This document shows positions 11,601 to 18,805 of a DNA stretch of 64,000 bases, one piece after another; the first letter of the stretch is position 1; each line of letters begins with the position of its first letter. Source of the DNA: Candidatus Aquiluna sp. XM-24bin5 (GTDB lineage Bacteria > Actinomycetota > Actinomycetia > Actinomycetales > Microbacteriaceae); contig QCWE01000001.1 in assembly GCA_003149555.1 (NCBI GenBank), positions 832,546 through 896,545 on the forward strand, written 5' to 3'. Position numbers and translations under genes: made by a program. The notes beneath the pieces are model-generated. The model had not been told where the DNA came from, made no database searches, and worked only from the letters and a program-made list of their open reading frames with translations.

Positions 11601-14600
11601 GCCGTTTTGGCTTGAGCCAGAAATTGACCCGGACTCAGCCAATACACCATCAATAAAGAGCTCATAGTTCCCATTGTCGAATGCATATGCAAAGTGGTGC
11701 CATGCACTTTGAGCCAAAGGAATTGATGTTGTGATCCAGTCTCCATCGACCACGTAAAGCTCTCGATTTGCCCCATCATTCGCAACCATTACTGTGAAGC
11801 CACTTCCATCCGATGACCCATCCGTGCCTTGGGACAGAATTGGATTTTGGTTGCCAGCGTGATTCTTCTCGTAGAACCAGGCCTCAATGGACCAGCTTGA
11901 CCTGTCATCAGGCAATACAGTGCCCGTTCTCTTTAGAGACTTCCCGGTTGTAGCACCGCTACCAGGGCTGGCACTTGTGAAGTTTGCATAGTTGTTTAGC
12001 AGGTTCTGCTGCCAAACCGGGTACAAAGTCAGGTTTGCATCCGTTGAGTAATTAGCCCCCAACGCATGAGTCTCAGCACCGCCGTCAGTCGTGGACCAGC
12101 CAGTGACCGTGTAGCCGGCACGGGTGAAGTAGGAGTTCGCGGTTGCAGAATTTGGGAGACTGAAAGTGTCTCCGTCATATTTAAACCCTGTAACCGTTGC
12201 TCCGGTGCCATTTGTTCCGGCCTTGAACTCGATATTTGCCAAACCATAGGTTGCAGCTTTTGCCTTGAAACCGGTTTGTATTTCAGTTGAGGTTAGGGCC
12301 TTGTTGTAGATGCGGAACTCGCTCATCTTGCCGAAAAAGCCGATGTTGTTCCGGCCATCTCCCAGCCACAAGTAAGGGTTAGTGCTTGCGGTTCGATTCA
12401 CTCCAGTGATCGGATCGCCATCAGGAGATCCATTCACGTAGAACTGCAATTTGCCAGACGCGTCTAATGTGAAGCCGACGAGATACCAATCGGTTGACGA
12501 ATTAGCAGCGGTCCCGATTTCAAAAACATACGACCCATAAAGATTGTTACCAGTTGGGCTGATCGTAGAACCATTCTCAGAGGTGAAGACGTTGAGGCGA
12601 GCGTTATTCACACCTTCTCTTCTGATCGCGAAATGCCAGTCTGGCGAGGACGCCCCGCCCGAGTTCGTAAACCACTGGGTGGCGAGGATGTTCCAACCGT
12701 CTCGAAGAGATGTTGGCTGAACCCACGCCTCGACAGTGATTGCCCCGCTGACTGCAGTCTCACTGCCGGAGAACTGGATTGCATCGCCACTTCCATCAAA
12801 CGTAAAACCCTCAATGTTGCCATCTGATCCAAAGTACGCCGCATTTCCTAGGGCCGTTCCTTGGGCATTAGATGCTCCAGGCAGCACGCTAGTCCAGGTG
12901 TTGCCACTGTTAGCAAGGCTGTCACCGTTAGCGCCATCGAGATTAATGAACAGGTTGGTCCAGCGAGCGTAAAGGTTCCCGTTTGCAGAGGGAGAGTAAG
13001 AGTCTCCGGCATAACCCACAAAAGTAGTCAGTCCATTGTCGGAGTACCATCCGCCAAATAGTCTTCCGTCCGAGATGGTTGGCGTTGGGAGTGTAATTGC
13101 CAGGCCGCCAACTGTGTAATCGGCATCGACAGGTCTCGTCCCACCGTCAGCACCGTTGTAGTTGTAAGTGATTGTGTAGGACGCAGTGCTCGTGACACTG
13201 ACCTTGCTGGATTCACTGCTTGTGACGTAATTGCCGCTTCCAACCGCAGTCAAAGAAATCTGATATTGAGTTCCGTCTGCGATGTTTTCGAAGCTTCCAA
13301 CAGCATCTGTAACCGTGTAGCTAGTTAGGTTGTTTGCAAGAGAAATTGTGTCCAAGAGAGTTGTGCCGGCAGCGTCATAAATCTTTAGAGCATAGGAGGA
13401 GGCATTCGCTACCGCAGACCAGGACACATCAATTGACTTCAAAGTGCCCGCCGTGGCCCCAACTGTGGGGGCACCAATATTGGAAAGCGTTGCTGCCGCC
13501 ACAGAAATGGTGAAGGTTCCTGTTGTTGCTGTTGCTGCTGAGCTGTCCGTAACTGAAACAGTTATTGCCGAGTCACCAGCCGTGGTTGGAGTGCCCGCAA
13601 TAACACCAGTGGATCCGTTTAGGGAAAGGCCAGCTGGCAAACTGCCCGAGGTGACGGCATAGCTAAAGCCACCAGCGCCAGAAGCCGAAAGCGACAGCGA
13701 GTAGGCCGAATCAACCGTTGCAGCCAGTCCAGAAGTTGGGGTGGTTATGGAAATTGGCGTGAGGTAACGGATTGCGACCAAGCCGGAGCCACCTGCACCA
13801 CCGGATGCGCAGCCTGAGCTTCCACCACCACCGCCGCCGCCGCGATTGGCAACTCCAGGTGAGCCAACGGCGCCGTCGGACCCTGCACCAGCTCCAGCTC
13901 CTGAGCCTCCAGATGCCGCCGCAGCTGTTCCCCAAGATCCACCGCCACCACCGGAGCCATAAATCACAGCGGAGCCGAAGAAGTTGATGCTGTAGCCTGC
14001 TGCTCCAGACGAGCCCGCTTGGCCGCTGCCGGTCGCTAGAGCAGCACCTCCTGAGGCTCCCTGACCTCCGGCATCCGATCCAGCTGAAATAGTTCCGCCT
14101 GATGTTGCGACGCTAACAGCGGGTGAGCCGGGTGAAGCACAAATATTGTCTGACCAATGCGTCTGACCACCCGTGCCGCCGTTAGCAAAATAATTCAAGC
14201 CGCTTATGTCGATCGTGGAACTTCCTCCAGCACCGCCGTCTCTCGCGGCGTCAACAACGGTGGAGTTGCCAGCACTTTTTCCCGCTCGTCCGCCTGAACC
14301 TACTGAAACAATTACGCCGTCGGCCGAGCTAACGTCAACACCGGATTTATAGAACACGCCACCACCGGCACCACCGGCACCAACGTTTTCACCGCCACCG
14401 CCACCACCGCCGACGACTAGGGTGTCAATGCTGGAAACCCCGGAAGGTAGAGCTACTGCACAGTCACTCCCGCTGAGCACAGAAATTGAGTTGTAGTTGT
14501 TGCCTGAAGCAGTGAAACTGCCTGTTTGTGTCGTGCACGGCTCGTACCATATCGCGTGCAGGGTGGAAGCGGCTGTTGCTGGCGACGAATACGGCCAGCT

Positions 14601-17591
14601 CTCAATGCGATTACCGATATCACCCTGATCGCCGGAGGTATCAGTGGTAGACCACCCAACAAAAACTTTGCCGGACTTGGTTGGACTTACGGGCTTTGCG
14701 ATAGTGCCACCGGTTGTGAAGCTGGAGTCGCTGACAGCCGAGCCCCCATTTGAATCCCATGTCACCGTATTTGATGTCGCAGACCAGAGCGCATAGACGG
14801 TGTCAGGTGAGCTTGAAGGGGTAATCGATCCCCCAAGGTCCGCTCCCTCGCTAGATTCAGCCCAGCCTGCGAAAGTGTAGCCAGCCTTGGTTGGACCGGA
14901 GCCTGGCAAAGCAAGCGTTCCGCTTGTGACCAGCGAACTCGGGGTTGAATTCAAACTTCCGCCGTCGGCATTTAAGTTGACGGTTGTGTAGGTTAGGTCG
15001 CCGGCGTTGTAAGCATCAATCTCTGCCGGCGTAAGAGGCGAAGAAAAAATTCTTAGTGAGCGAATCTTGCCCTCTTGCCAGGTATCTGCGGTCCAGTTTG
15101 AACGACCTATGTAAAGGTTTTCCCATTCGGCAGCTGCGGGTGGTAGCGCCGTCATTGACGTGTCATTAGTTACCCGAGTTTCATCAACCCATATCTGACA
15201 TGAGCTTCCGTCGAGCCTTACCGTATAGCGCTTTAGTGTGCCATCGAGCGCATTTGGAGCGACACAATCGTCGTCAAGGACCGCACCGCTGTAAATCTGA
15301 AAAATCAAATCATTCGTGTTTCCAGAACGCGAGAGAAGTAGATTGCTTCTTCCGTCAGCCCACTCCCCATCATTCGCATCTCCAAAGTCAAAAATTCGAT
15401 CCCAAACATGCGAATCGTCTAGATCCTGGGGCAGAGCAGCGTAGGTGTCGATTGTGATGCCAGAGCTGAACTGGCTGGCTGACATAGTGCCGGCAACATC
15501 GATGAAGGCACCATCGTTTCCGGTCGGGAAATCGAAAGCTTGATCTACAACTGACACAGAGGCCGCCGACGGCGCTCGAGTAGTTAACGTCCCATTTCCG
15601 ACATGAGAGCCATGATTTGTAATCGAAGAGCCCGAACTAAATGAGTTGGTGTCTGTTGCATCTAGGGCTAATACGAGGGTTGACTCCCATACCGGATAAA
15701 AAGTCTCGGCTGCGTTAGTTGAGTAGGTTGCACCAAAGGCATGGGTAACAGAACCACCGTCTGTCGTTGACCAGCCCACTACTCGATAGCCCGTTCGAGA
15801 AAACCAGCCGTTTGAAGTAGCTGAAGACGGCAGTAAGTAGTCCGAACCTTGACCTTTGAACTGGGTCTGATTTGCAGAGGCGCTCTGGCCTCCCGAATCC
15901 AGTGTTATCAAGTACTGGGTCTGGTAGCGAACAACAATTACTCCGGAGCCCCCCGGGGCCCCATAGTTGGCTAACCCGAGATAGCTCCCTCCTCCACCGC
16001 CTGAACCTGTATTAGGTGCACCTCCTGATGCATCCGAGGCTCCGACACCACCTTTGCCGCCGATTGAATTTGTCGAAATCTGGCTAGTTGAGTTTGGGTA
16101 TGAACTATTTCCATAGCCGCCGGAACCGCCGGCCGCGTACCATAGCGCGGATCCCGTAATGTCATTTTGGACTCCAGCGCCGCCTGCTCGATCAGTTGCT
16201 GCCGATCCGGCACCGCCGCCGCCACCGCCGACCGATCCGCTACCAGAAGCACCCCCGCTTCCCTGTCCTACGGTTCCGGTGCCAGCACTGCCTGACAAGT
16301 TCTCTCCCGCACCACCGCCGCCGGAGCCACCAGAATGCCCATTTTTTACGGTGCCAGAATTTGTAGCGTCGCCACCGCCGCCACCGCCAATTGGGGCTAG
16401 CCGATCACCCGACCCATCCCCAAATGTTGAATCTTGCCCGTCCCCCGATTGATAACCCTGGGTCGATGCGTCAACAGCGTAGCCGCCTATACCGCCCTGA
16501 CCGACCACAACCGACTCAACTCCAGAAACAGCTAGCGAGGTTGAAGTGAGGTAGCCTCCGGCACCGCCACCTCCACCCTCGTCCGCACCACCACCTCCAC
16601 CGCCTGCAACTGCGAGAGCTCGAACGGTGAAAACATCGCCGGGAACGGTCCAACCCCCCACTCCAGGTAAATAAGTTCTCGGGAAGGTGAGAATTGTGTC
16701 GGAACCCGAGGTTTGTGAATTCTTCACATCCTCATGAGCCACTGTGCCGACAGATGTGAGGTCGGCAGAGCCAACCCTGTCGTATGCGGTACCAGACGCT
16801 GAGTTAAAGTCATAAACAGCTCGCAAGCTAGGAGAGCCCGAAGCCCCTCCCGCAAGGAGGTGCATGCTCTCGCTAACCTGGCTTTGATTGAGCGCAGTGT
16901 CCCAGATTTTGAGCTGATCAATTTCGCCGTCAAACGCTCTGTCCTCAGACGCGGAGAAATAACCTACATATAAATCGTCATAAAGGTTTTGGAAACTTAC
17001 CCCCGTCATGACGTGACTCTCCACAAGTTGCCCGTTTTTGTAAGAGTTAAGCGTGTAGGTTGAGCCGCTTATAGAAACAGCAACTGCAATGTGGGTCCAT
17101 TCGCCAATAGGTGCCGTGAGTCCTGCGGGCTTTCTGTTTGAAGCCTTTGAGGTGTCGCTAGTTCGGGGGGCATAGACAACCTGAACTTGATCAGATCCAA
17201 TGACTCCTCCGCCTATGTTTATATCGAATCTTCCATAGTTTGAGCCACCTCTGTTGTGTACGATCTGATTCCACTTATTGGTCAAGCTATCTGGCTTGAC
17301 CCATACCTCCACCGTGAAGGATGTTCTTTGCGGAATCGACTGGTGACCCTCAAGAACGAAGCCTTGTTGGTTACTTCCGCCTGAGAGAGATAGGGCGTAG
17401 TCAACAGTCGAACCTGCCCCTGGATCGGACGCAGCTGCCGGAGCAGCACCGAAAGACGTTAGTGAAATCAGAGCCAGAGAAATGGAGGTGGCAGCGGCAG
17501 CAAGGCGCCTGAGTGAGCGCTTAGCCAAGGCGAAGCTGGCCGAAAGCGGTGCGCCTTTGTTACTGCACACTGGAGGCCGCCATTGTTTCAT
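5607..17591 (-). CDS. Giant secreted repeat protein (LamG, Gly-rich, InlB-type B-repeats, Fn3, DNRLRE)
   Basis: 3994 residues. A Sec signal follows a basic segment (AKRSLRRL), with hydrophobic core near residues 30-50 and AAPAAA before the cut site. Modules in order, rough residues: LamG 54-250; Gly-rich 330-557; LamG 637-860; Gly-rich 1060-1270; He_PIG-like Ig 1277-1364; Fn3-like 1364-1467; two LamG 1544-2037; He_PIG 2087-2177; Fn3-like 2177-2277; DNRLRE-like 2442-2637; a run of Listeria-Bacteroides B-repeats to about 3420; Fn3 3577-3667; one more B-repeat; Pro-rich linker 3740-3775; unique C-terminal module 3810-3994. I count about 18 GY.F.GW B-repeats. No LPXTG or C-terminal membrane helix is seen. 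It probably is a cell-surface adhesin or glycan-binding fibre. It fills 19% of the window as one intact frame. Confidence 0.85.
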   Translation of the reverse strand: MKQWRPPVCSNKGAPLSASFALAKRSLRRLAAAATSISLALISLTSFGAAPAAASDPGAGSTVDYALSLSGGSNQQGFVLEGHQSIPQRTSFTVEVWVKPDSLTNKWNQIVHNRGGSNYGRFDINIGGGVIGSDQVQVVYAPRTSDTSKASNRKPAGLTAPIGEWTHIAVAVSISGSTYTLNSYKNGQLVESHVMTGVSFQNLYDDLYVGYFSASEDRAFDGEIDQLKIWDTALNQSQVSESMHLLAGGASGSPSLRAVYDFNSASGTAYDRVGSADLTSVGTVAHEDVKNSQTSGSDTILTFPRTYLPGVGGWTVPGDVFTVRALAVAGGGGGGADEGGGGGAGGYLTSTSLAVSGVESVVVGQGGIGGYAVDASTQGYQSGDGQDSTFGDGSGDRLAPIGGGGGGDATNSGTVKNGHSGGSGGGGAGENLSGSAGTGTVGQGSGGASGSGSVGGGGGGAGSAATDRAGGAGVQNDITGSALWYAAGGSGGYGNSSYPNSTSQISTNSIGGKGGVGASDASGGAPNTGSGGGGGSYLGLANYGAPGGSGVIVVRYQTQYLITLDSGGQSASANQTQFKGQGSDYLLPSSATSNGWFSRTGYRVVGWSTTDGGSVTHAFGATYSTNAAETFYPVWESTLVLALDATDTNSFSSGSSITNHGSHVGNGTLTTRAPSAASVSVVDQAFDFPTGNDGAFIDVAGTMSASQFSSGITIDTYAALPQDLDDSHVWDRIFDFGDANDGEWADGRSNLLLSRSGNTNDLIFQIYSGAVLDDDCVAPNALDGTLKRYTVRLDGSSCQIWVDETRVTNDTSMTALPPAAAEWENLYIGRSNWTADTWQEGKIRSLRIFSSPLTPAEIDAYNAGDLTYTTVNLNADGGSLNSTPSSLVTSGTLALPGSGPTKAGYTFAGWAESSEGADLGGSITPSSSPDTVYALWSATSNTVTWDSNGGSAVSDSSFTTGGTIAKPVSPTKSGKVFVGWSTTDTSGDQGDIGNRIESWPYSSPATAASTLHAIWYEPCTTQTGSFTASGNNYNSISVLSGSDCAVALPSGVSSIDTLVVGGGGGGGENVGAGGAGGGVFYKSGVDVSSADGVIVSVGSGGRAGKSAGNSTVVDAARDGGAGGSSTIDISGLNYFANGGTGGQTHWSDNICASPGSPAVSVATSGGTISAGSDAGGQGASGGAALATGSGQAGSSGAAGYSINFFGSAVIYGSGGGGGSWGTAAAASGGSGAGAGAGSDGAVGSPGVANRGGGGGGGSSGCASGGAGGSGLVAIRYLTPISITTPTSGLAATVDSAYSLSLSASGAGGFSYAVTSGSLPAGLSLNGSTGVIAGTPTTAGDSAITVSVTDSSAATATTGTFTISVAAATLSNIGAPTVGATAGTLKSIDVSWSAVANASSYALKIYDAAGTTLLDTISLANNLTSYTVTDAVGSFENIADGTQYQISLTAVGSGNYVTSSESSKVSVTSTASYTITYNYNGADGGTRPVDADYTVGGLAITLPTPTISDGRLFGGWYSDNGLTTFVGYAGDSYSPSANGNLYARWTNLFINLDGANGDSLANSGNTWTSVLPGASNAQGTALGNAAYFGSDGNIEGFTFDGSGDAIQFSGSETAVSGAITVEAWVQPTSLRDGWNILATQWFTNSGGASSPDWHFAIRREGVNNARLNVFTSENGSTISPTGNNLYGSYVFEIGTAANSSTDWYLVGFTLDASGKLQFYVNGSPDGDPITGVNRTASTNPYLWLGDGRNNIGFFGKMSEFRIYNKALTSTEIQTGFKAKAATYGLANIEFKAGTNGTGATVTGFKYDGDTFSLPNSATANSYFTRAGYTVTGWSTTDGGAETHALGANYSTDANLTLYPVWQQNLLNNYANFTSASPGSGATTGKSLKRTGTVLPDDRSSWSIEAWFYEKNHAGNQNPILSQGTDGSSDGSGFTVMVANDGANRELYVVDGDWITTSIPLAQSAWHHFAYAFDNGNYELFIDGVLAESGSISGSSQNGNFFVGENSYYQAGTPRHVFFGYVDQVKVWSKPLTLSEVQTSMHSASSGGVSNLEHLYTFDNSSNRGEDSVGSKDLSENGTGTAVSYADFDLGIRAPSSGLSATLGAAYNLPGFAPGGKGSKTFSVSSGSLPPGLSISASSGAISGTPTTAGSYSLAVTATDQAGTAETTSNFTITVPTINLTNVGTPTVATTAQTLKSIDVSWTAVANASSYTLKIYDSAGTSLLDTISLASGLTSYTISAAAGSFENIADATQYQISLTAVGTGNYVTSSESAKASVTTLSSHTVTYNDNGSNSGSVPSSQVKIEGVALQLASNSGTLAKTGYTFAGWNTQADGEGTDYAESANYSTDSGLTLYAKWTPNSYTVTYQSGDSGAGSSQTATKTHGVDLTLANKATAEGWFTRANHQIAGWSVNSDGSTTDHALGAAYTTEADITLYPVWESTSIEALGDTWVQSGSSANTVFGARTDLLFKNASSSIGNSYNRVSYAEFSYDPAFNWSGAALEVYVTGNSDGSRNNGYNRTYTSFNIDVYGASDASWDENSLDFTEARTTGQGWGLDTANSWPWNPKSATYLGTISIPTSNSTVGKKYALATAALDNFLNGDADGAVTIYMRRSDTDSQANLTLASSENATYPGPSLALAGSGYEYTIAYDINGGSGTLPSSGTYEQGGSVYQIEATTGITPPENKYISGWNTQADGNGTDVAPGSNYSTARSLTLYAKYLSNPTVTFKSNYVGGAGDVTQRVPVSTATALRENTFTRTGYSFAGWDTAADGSGTDYADEADINLAADDILYAQWTANTYTVGFDYHGADGGDNDASKSYQTGGAAITLPTPTRTGYTFEGWYVGDYLARVGGAGDAYTPSVNVTLNAKWSADPFTLTYNGTNKTSGSVPVDGSTYTYLSSATIKANSGGLTRTGYVFSGWVTNADGSGTAKNAGETIQFSSAANLNLYPKWTAGTFTITYSSNGATSGSLAKASDNYTTSPGTSVTLPGRGTMVKAGYTFDGWNTSPSGAGGDIGATLAPTQDVTLYAIWTPVDYTFTYNLNGGGGTIPTAQSENIENTVVVSNVGGDVAKANHWFAGWSTESDGSGNSYAPGSTVTIPIGGETLYAVWVPNQYRISYNANGGTGGPDLSATSGYDTATVGQAYSIRSKGDIARTGYTFSHWTTDAAGTSDRYDAAQNAVGELSTYTPSANTVFYAQWTATTYNLNFDTDGGDAVINSPLGRTIGQTLTLPSAGNKAGYTFSHWSDGSNNYPAGANFVVGSSNVSFVANWTPNIYTVTYDWQGGQVKVGENAKVSDSYTVGTGNMSLPNGTTYFRDGYEFAGWSTVPGGAALTTHSPTADGILYALWDDGSYTLTYDGYGATTGAGGAGSVGRGSAITLPTPVRPGFVFTGWYDSETGGNKIGNGGQSHTPNKSKKMYARWVQKSLYGVDPSALETAAVLTVGNDAGRSGGDITRNHAATGASATVSVPDAALPANTVVTAQYFKDTERQESLIPGDNNFIFSLLVSWINGSGKTATVPNTDAGKAISVTLNSAAIKKGQLIYQVIGTEITELGRATADGTITVELTEDPEIVVASTVPDKPTGVSATAASEEAVVSWTAPTSDGGSAITGYTVTSSGGQTCTTATTSCTVAGLTNGTSYTFSVKATNVVGDSVASTASTAVTPALANYAVTFNSNSGSAVASGSFIAGGTIAQPASPSRSGFTFSGWSTTLNDVSTKVTFPYDPGIDNNVTLYALWTAVSNNPQPAPVVPVVPTPPVVTPPEDAPPTKIGFIPTPPSTPAKDSGPVGDESGDTEKVIFTPDTTEKNLVAKGTDWEVSVGAVRSEETVSQVTESLTLELQIASKAKVSGKGLKPNSYVEVWIFSTPKYLGTVEIDALGAFASELPLPSDLLPGEHTLQIGTLNAQGQLVTMSIPVIVKGKVTVGTFKGYIAIYTADLDGQRLSAKVAGKWLVQDPISPYKRFTYSRIVRFTGAGYDIIVDVYINRQFYIRTTTRTR

Positions 17592-17631
17592 GTTTAGTGC
17601 ATTGCTTTATTCGATAGACAAAAGTGGTGTA

Positions 17632-17637
17632 AGGATA
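17632..17637 (-). promoter_or_regulatory. Possible -10 element of the giant gene
   Basis: On the minus strand TATCCT lies about 40 nt before the giant gene's ATG, in the gap after the rplL terminator. It is the best hexamer I see there; no convincing -35 or ribosome site is visible. Confidence 0.25.
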
Positions 17638-17684
17638 ACGAGCCTGCACTGAGCCAAGCCGAATAAAGTGTGGATACCCGAACA

Positions 17685-17718
17685 TAAACAAACCCCCGAG
17701 AGTCTTGCTCTCGGGGGT
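17685..17718 (-). terminator. Intrinsic terminator after rplJ-rplL
   Basis: A perfect 11-bp stem ACCCCCGAGAG / CTCTCGGGGGT with a 5-nt loop is followed on the minus strand by TTTGTTTATG. It ends the rplJL operon before the giant gene. The plus strand also has a T-rich tail, so it may work both ways. Confidence 0.92.
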
Positions 17719-17736
17719 CTATCTTTTTGAAGCTAA

Positions 17737-18123
17737 TTACTTGAGGGTAACCTTGCCGCCGGCAGCCTCGATCTTTGCCTTGGCCTCTTCAGCTGCTTCC
17801 TTCTTTGCACCCTCTAGCAGGGTTGAAGGAGCACCATCAACGAGTGCCTTAGCCTCACCCAGTCCTAGACCGGTGATGCCACGCACCTCCTTGATGACCT
17901 GAATCTTCTGGTCGCCAGCTGCATCAAGAACGACGTCGTACTCGTCCTTCTCCTCAGCTGCCTCAGCTGCGCCGCCTGCTGCGCCGCCTGCTGCTGCAAC
18001 AGCTACTGGAGCTGCAGCGGTTACGTCGAACTCCTCCTCGAACTTCTTGACGAAGTCAGATAGCTCGATAAGGGATAGCTCCTTGAAAGCCTCAATGAGC
18101 TGGTCGGCAGTCATCTTTGCCAT
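17737..18123 (-). CDS. rplL: 50S ribosomal protein L7/L12
   Basis: 128 residues. It has the N-terminal dimerisation domain ([27 protein letters not shown]), an Ala/Gly hinge ([16 protein letters not shown]) and the conserved C-terminal domain ([27 protein letters not shown]). It forms the ribosomal stalk that recruits translation GTPases. It lies 22 nt after rplJ and is followed by a strong terminator. Confidence 0.98.
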   Translation of the reverse strand: MAKMTADQLIEAFKELSLIELSDFVKKFEEEFDVTAAAPVAVAAAGGAAGGAAEAAEEKDEYDVVLDAAGDQKIQVIKEVRGITGLGLGEAKALVDGAPSTLLEGAKKEAAEEAKAKIEAAGGKVTLK

Positions 18124-18145
18124 TGTTTTCTCCTAGTTTTTACGT

Positions 18146-18658
18146 TTAGTTGGACTCTTGCTTTTGACGCAGCGCGTCGACAACGCGAACCGCCTTGGAA
18201 GGCAGTGCGTTGAAGGTGTAGGCAGCCTTGAACAGCGAAGCCTTGAAGGCGCCTGCGGCCTTGCCGAGCAGCACCTCCCTGGTGTCGAGATCTGCGAGCT
18301 GCTTGACCTCTGCATCGGTAAGTGCAGTGCCGTCCATGAGGCCGGACTTCACAACGAGCAGTGGCTGTGCCTTTGCGAACTCCTTCAGAGCCTTTGCAGC
18401 GTTTACCGGGTCGCCGTGAACAAAGGTCATGGCGGTTGGACCAGCAAGCTGACCATCGAAGGCGGTTACTCCGGCTTCTTTGGCTGCAATGGTTAGAAGG
18501 GTGTTCTTTGCAACGACGTAAGTTGCGTCATTAGCCATTGAGCGACGGAGCTCCTTGAGCTCAGTCACGGTGAGTCCGCGGTATTCAGTCAGGTAGATTG
18601 CGCTTGAGTCAGCAAATAGCTGCTTCAGCTCTGCAACCTTCTCCTTCTTGTCTGCCAT
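18146..18658 (-). CDS. rplJ: 50S ribosomal protein L10
   Basis: 170 residues. The N-terminus (KKEKVAELKQLFADSSAIYLTEYRGLTVTELKELR) is typical L10, which anchors L7/L12 dimers to the ribosome and represses its own operon by binding the leader. TAAAGGAGTGCC provides a good ribosome site before the ATG. A structured leader with a terminator hairpin lies directly upstream. Confidence 0.98.
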   Translation of the reverse strand: MADKKEKVAELKQLFADSSAIYLTEYRGLTVTELKELRRSMANDATYVVAKNTLLTIAAKEAGVTAFDGQLAGPTAMTFVHGDPVNAAKALKEFAKAQPLLVVKSGLMDGTALTDAEVKQLADLDTREVLLGKAAGAFKASLFKAAYTFNALPSKAVRVVDALRQKQESN

Positions 18659-18692
18659 GGCACTCCTTTAGTTGGTGCCGGCCTGAAGAATC

Positions 18693-18790
18693 AAAAAAGC
18701 TCCGGCGCAAATGAACACCGGAGCTCAAGCTCTAATACTCACCTGCGCGGGCCGTCTTTTCAGACTCTTCGTAGGCCAGGCGAATCTAGA
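18693..18790 (-). ncRNA. L10 leader with kink-turn stem and attenuator hairpin
   Basis: Minus-strand leader of rplJL. CCTG (18777-18780) can pair with CAGG (18742-18745), an inner GGCC pairs with GGCC, and GTCT-GAAA-AGAC closes the tip; the unpaired TACGAAGA between helices resembles the kink-turn of L10-binding sites. Downstream AGCTCCGG (18718-18725) pairs with CCGGAGCT (18698-18705) followed by six Ts, a full intrinsic terminator 35 nt before the rplJ start. TAGATT at 18783-18788 is a suitable -10. L10 binding should favour termination. The hairpin could also end helicase transcripts. Confidence 0.75.
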
Positions 18791-18805
18791 GAGAAGTTCT
18801 TTTGA

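Noticed and set aside
13780..16620. CRISPR-like or simple repeats of CCGCCACCACC type
   Set aside because: They encode the Gly-rich modules in frame and have no regular unit or spacer.
6187..17512. Many plus-strand frames of 60-185 codons inside the giant gene
   Set aside because: They are shadows of its biased Gly/Ser/Thr codons; none has a ribosome site plus a domain.
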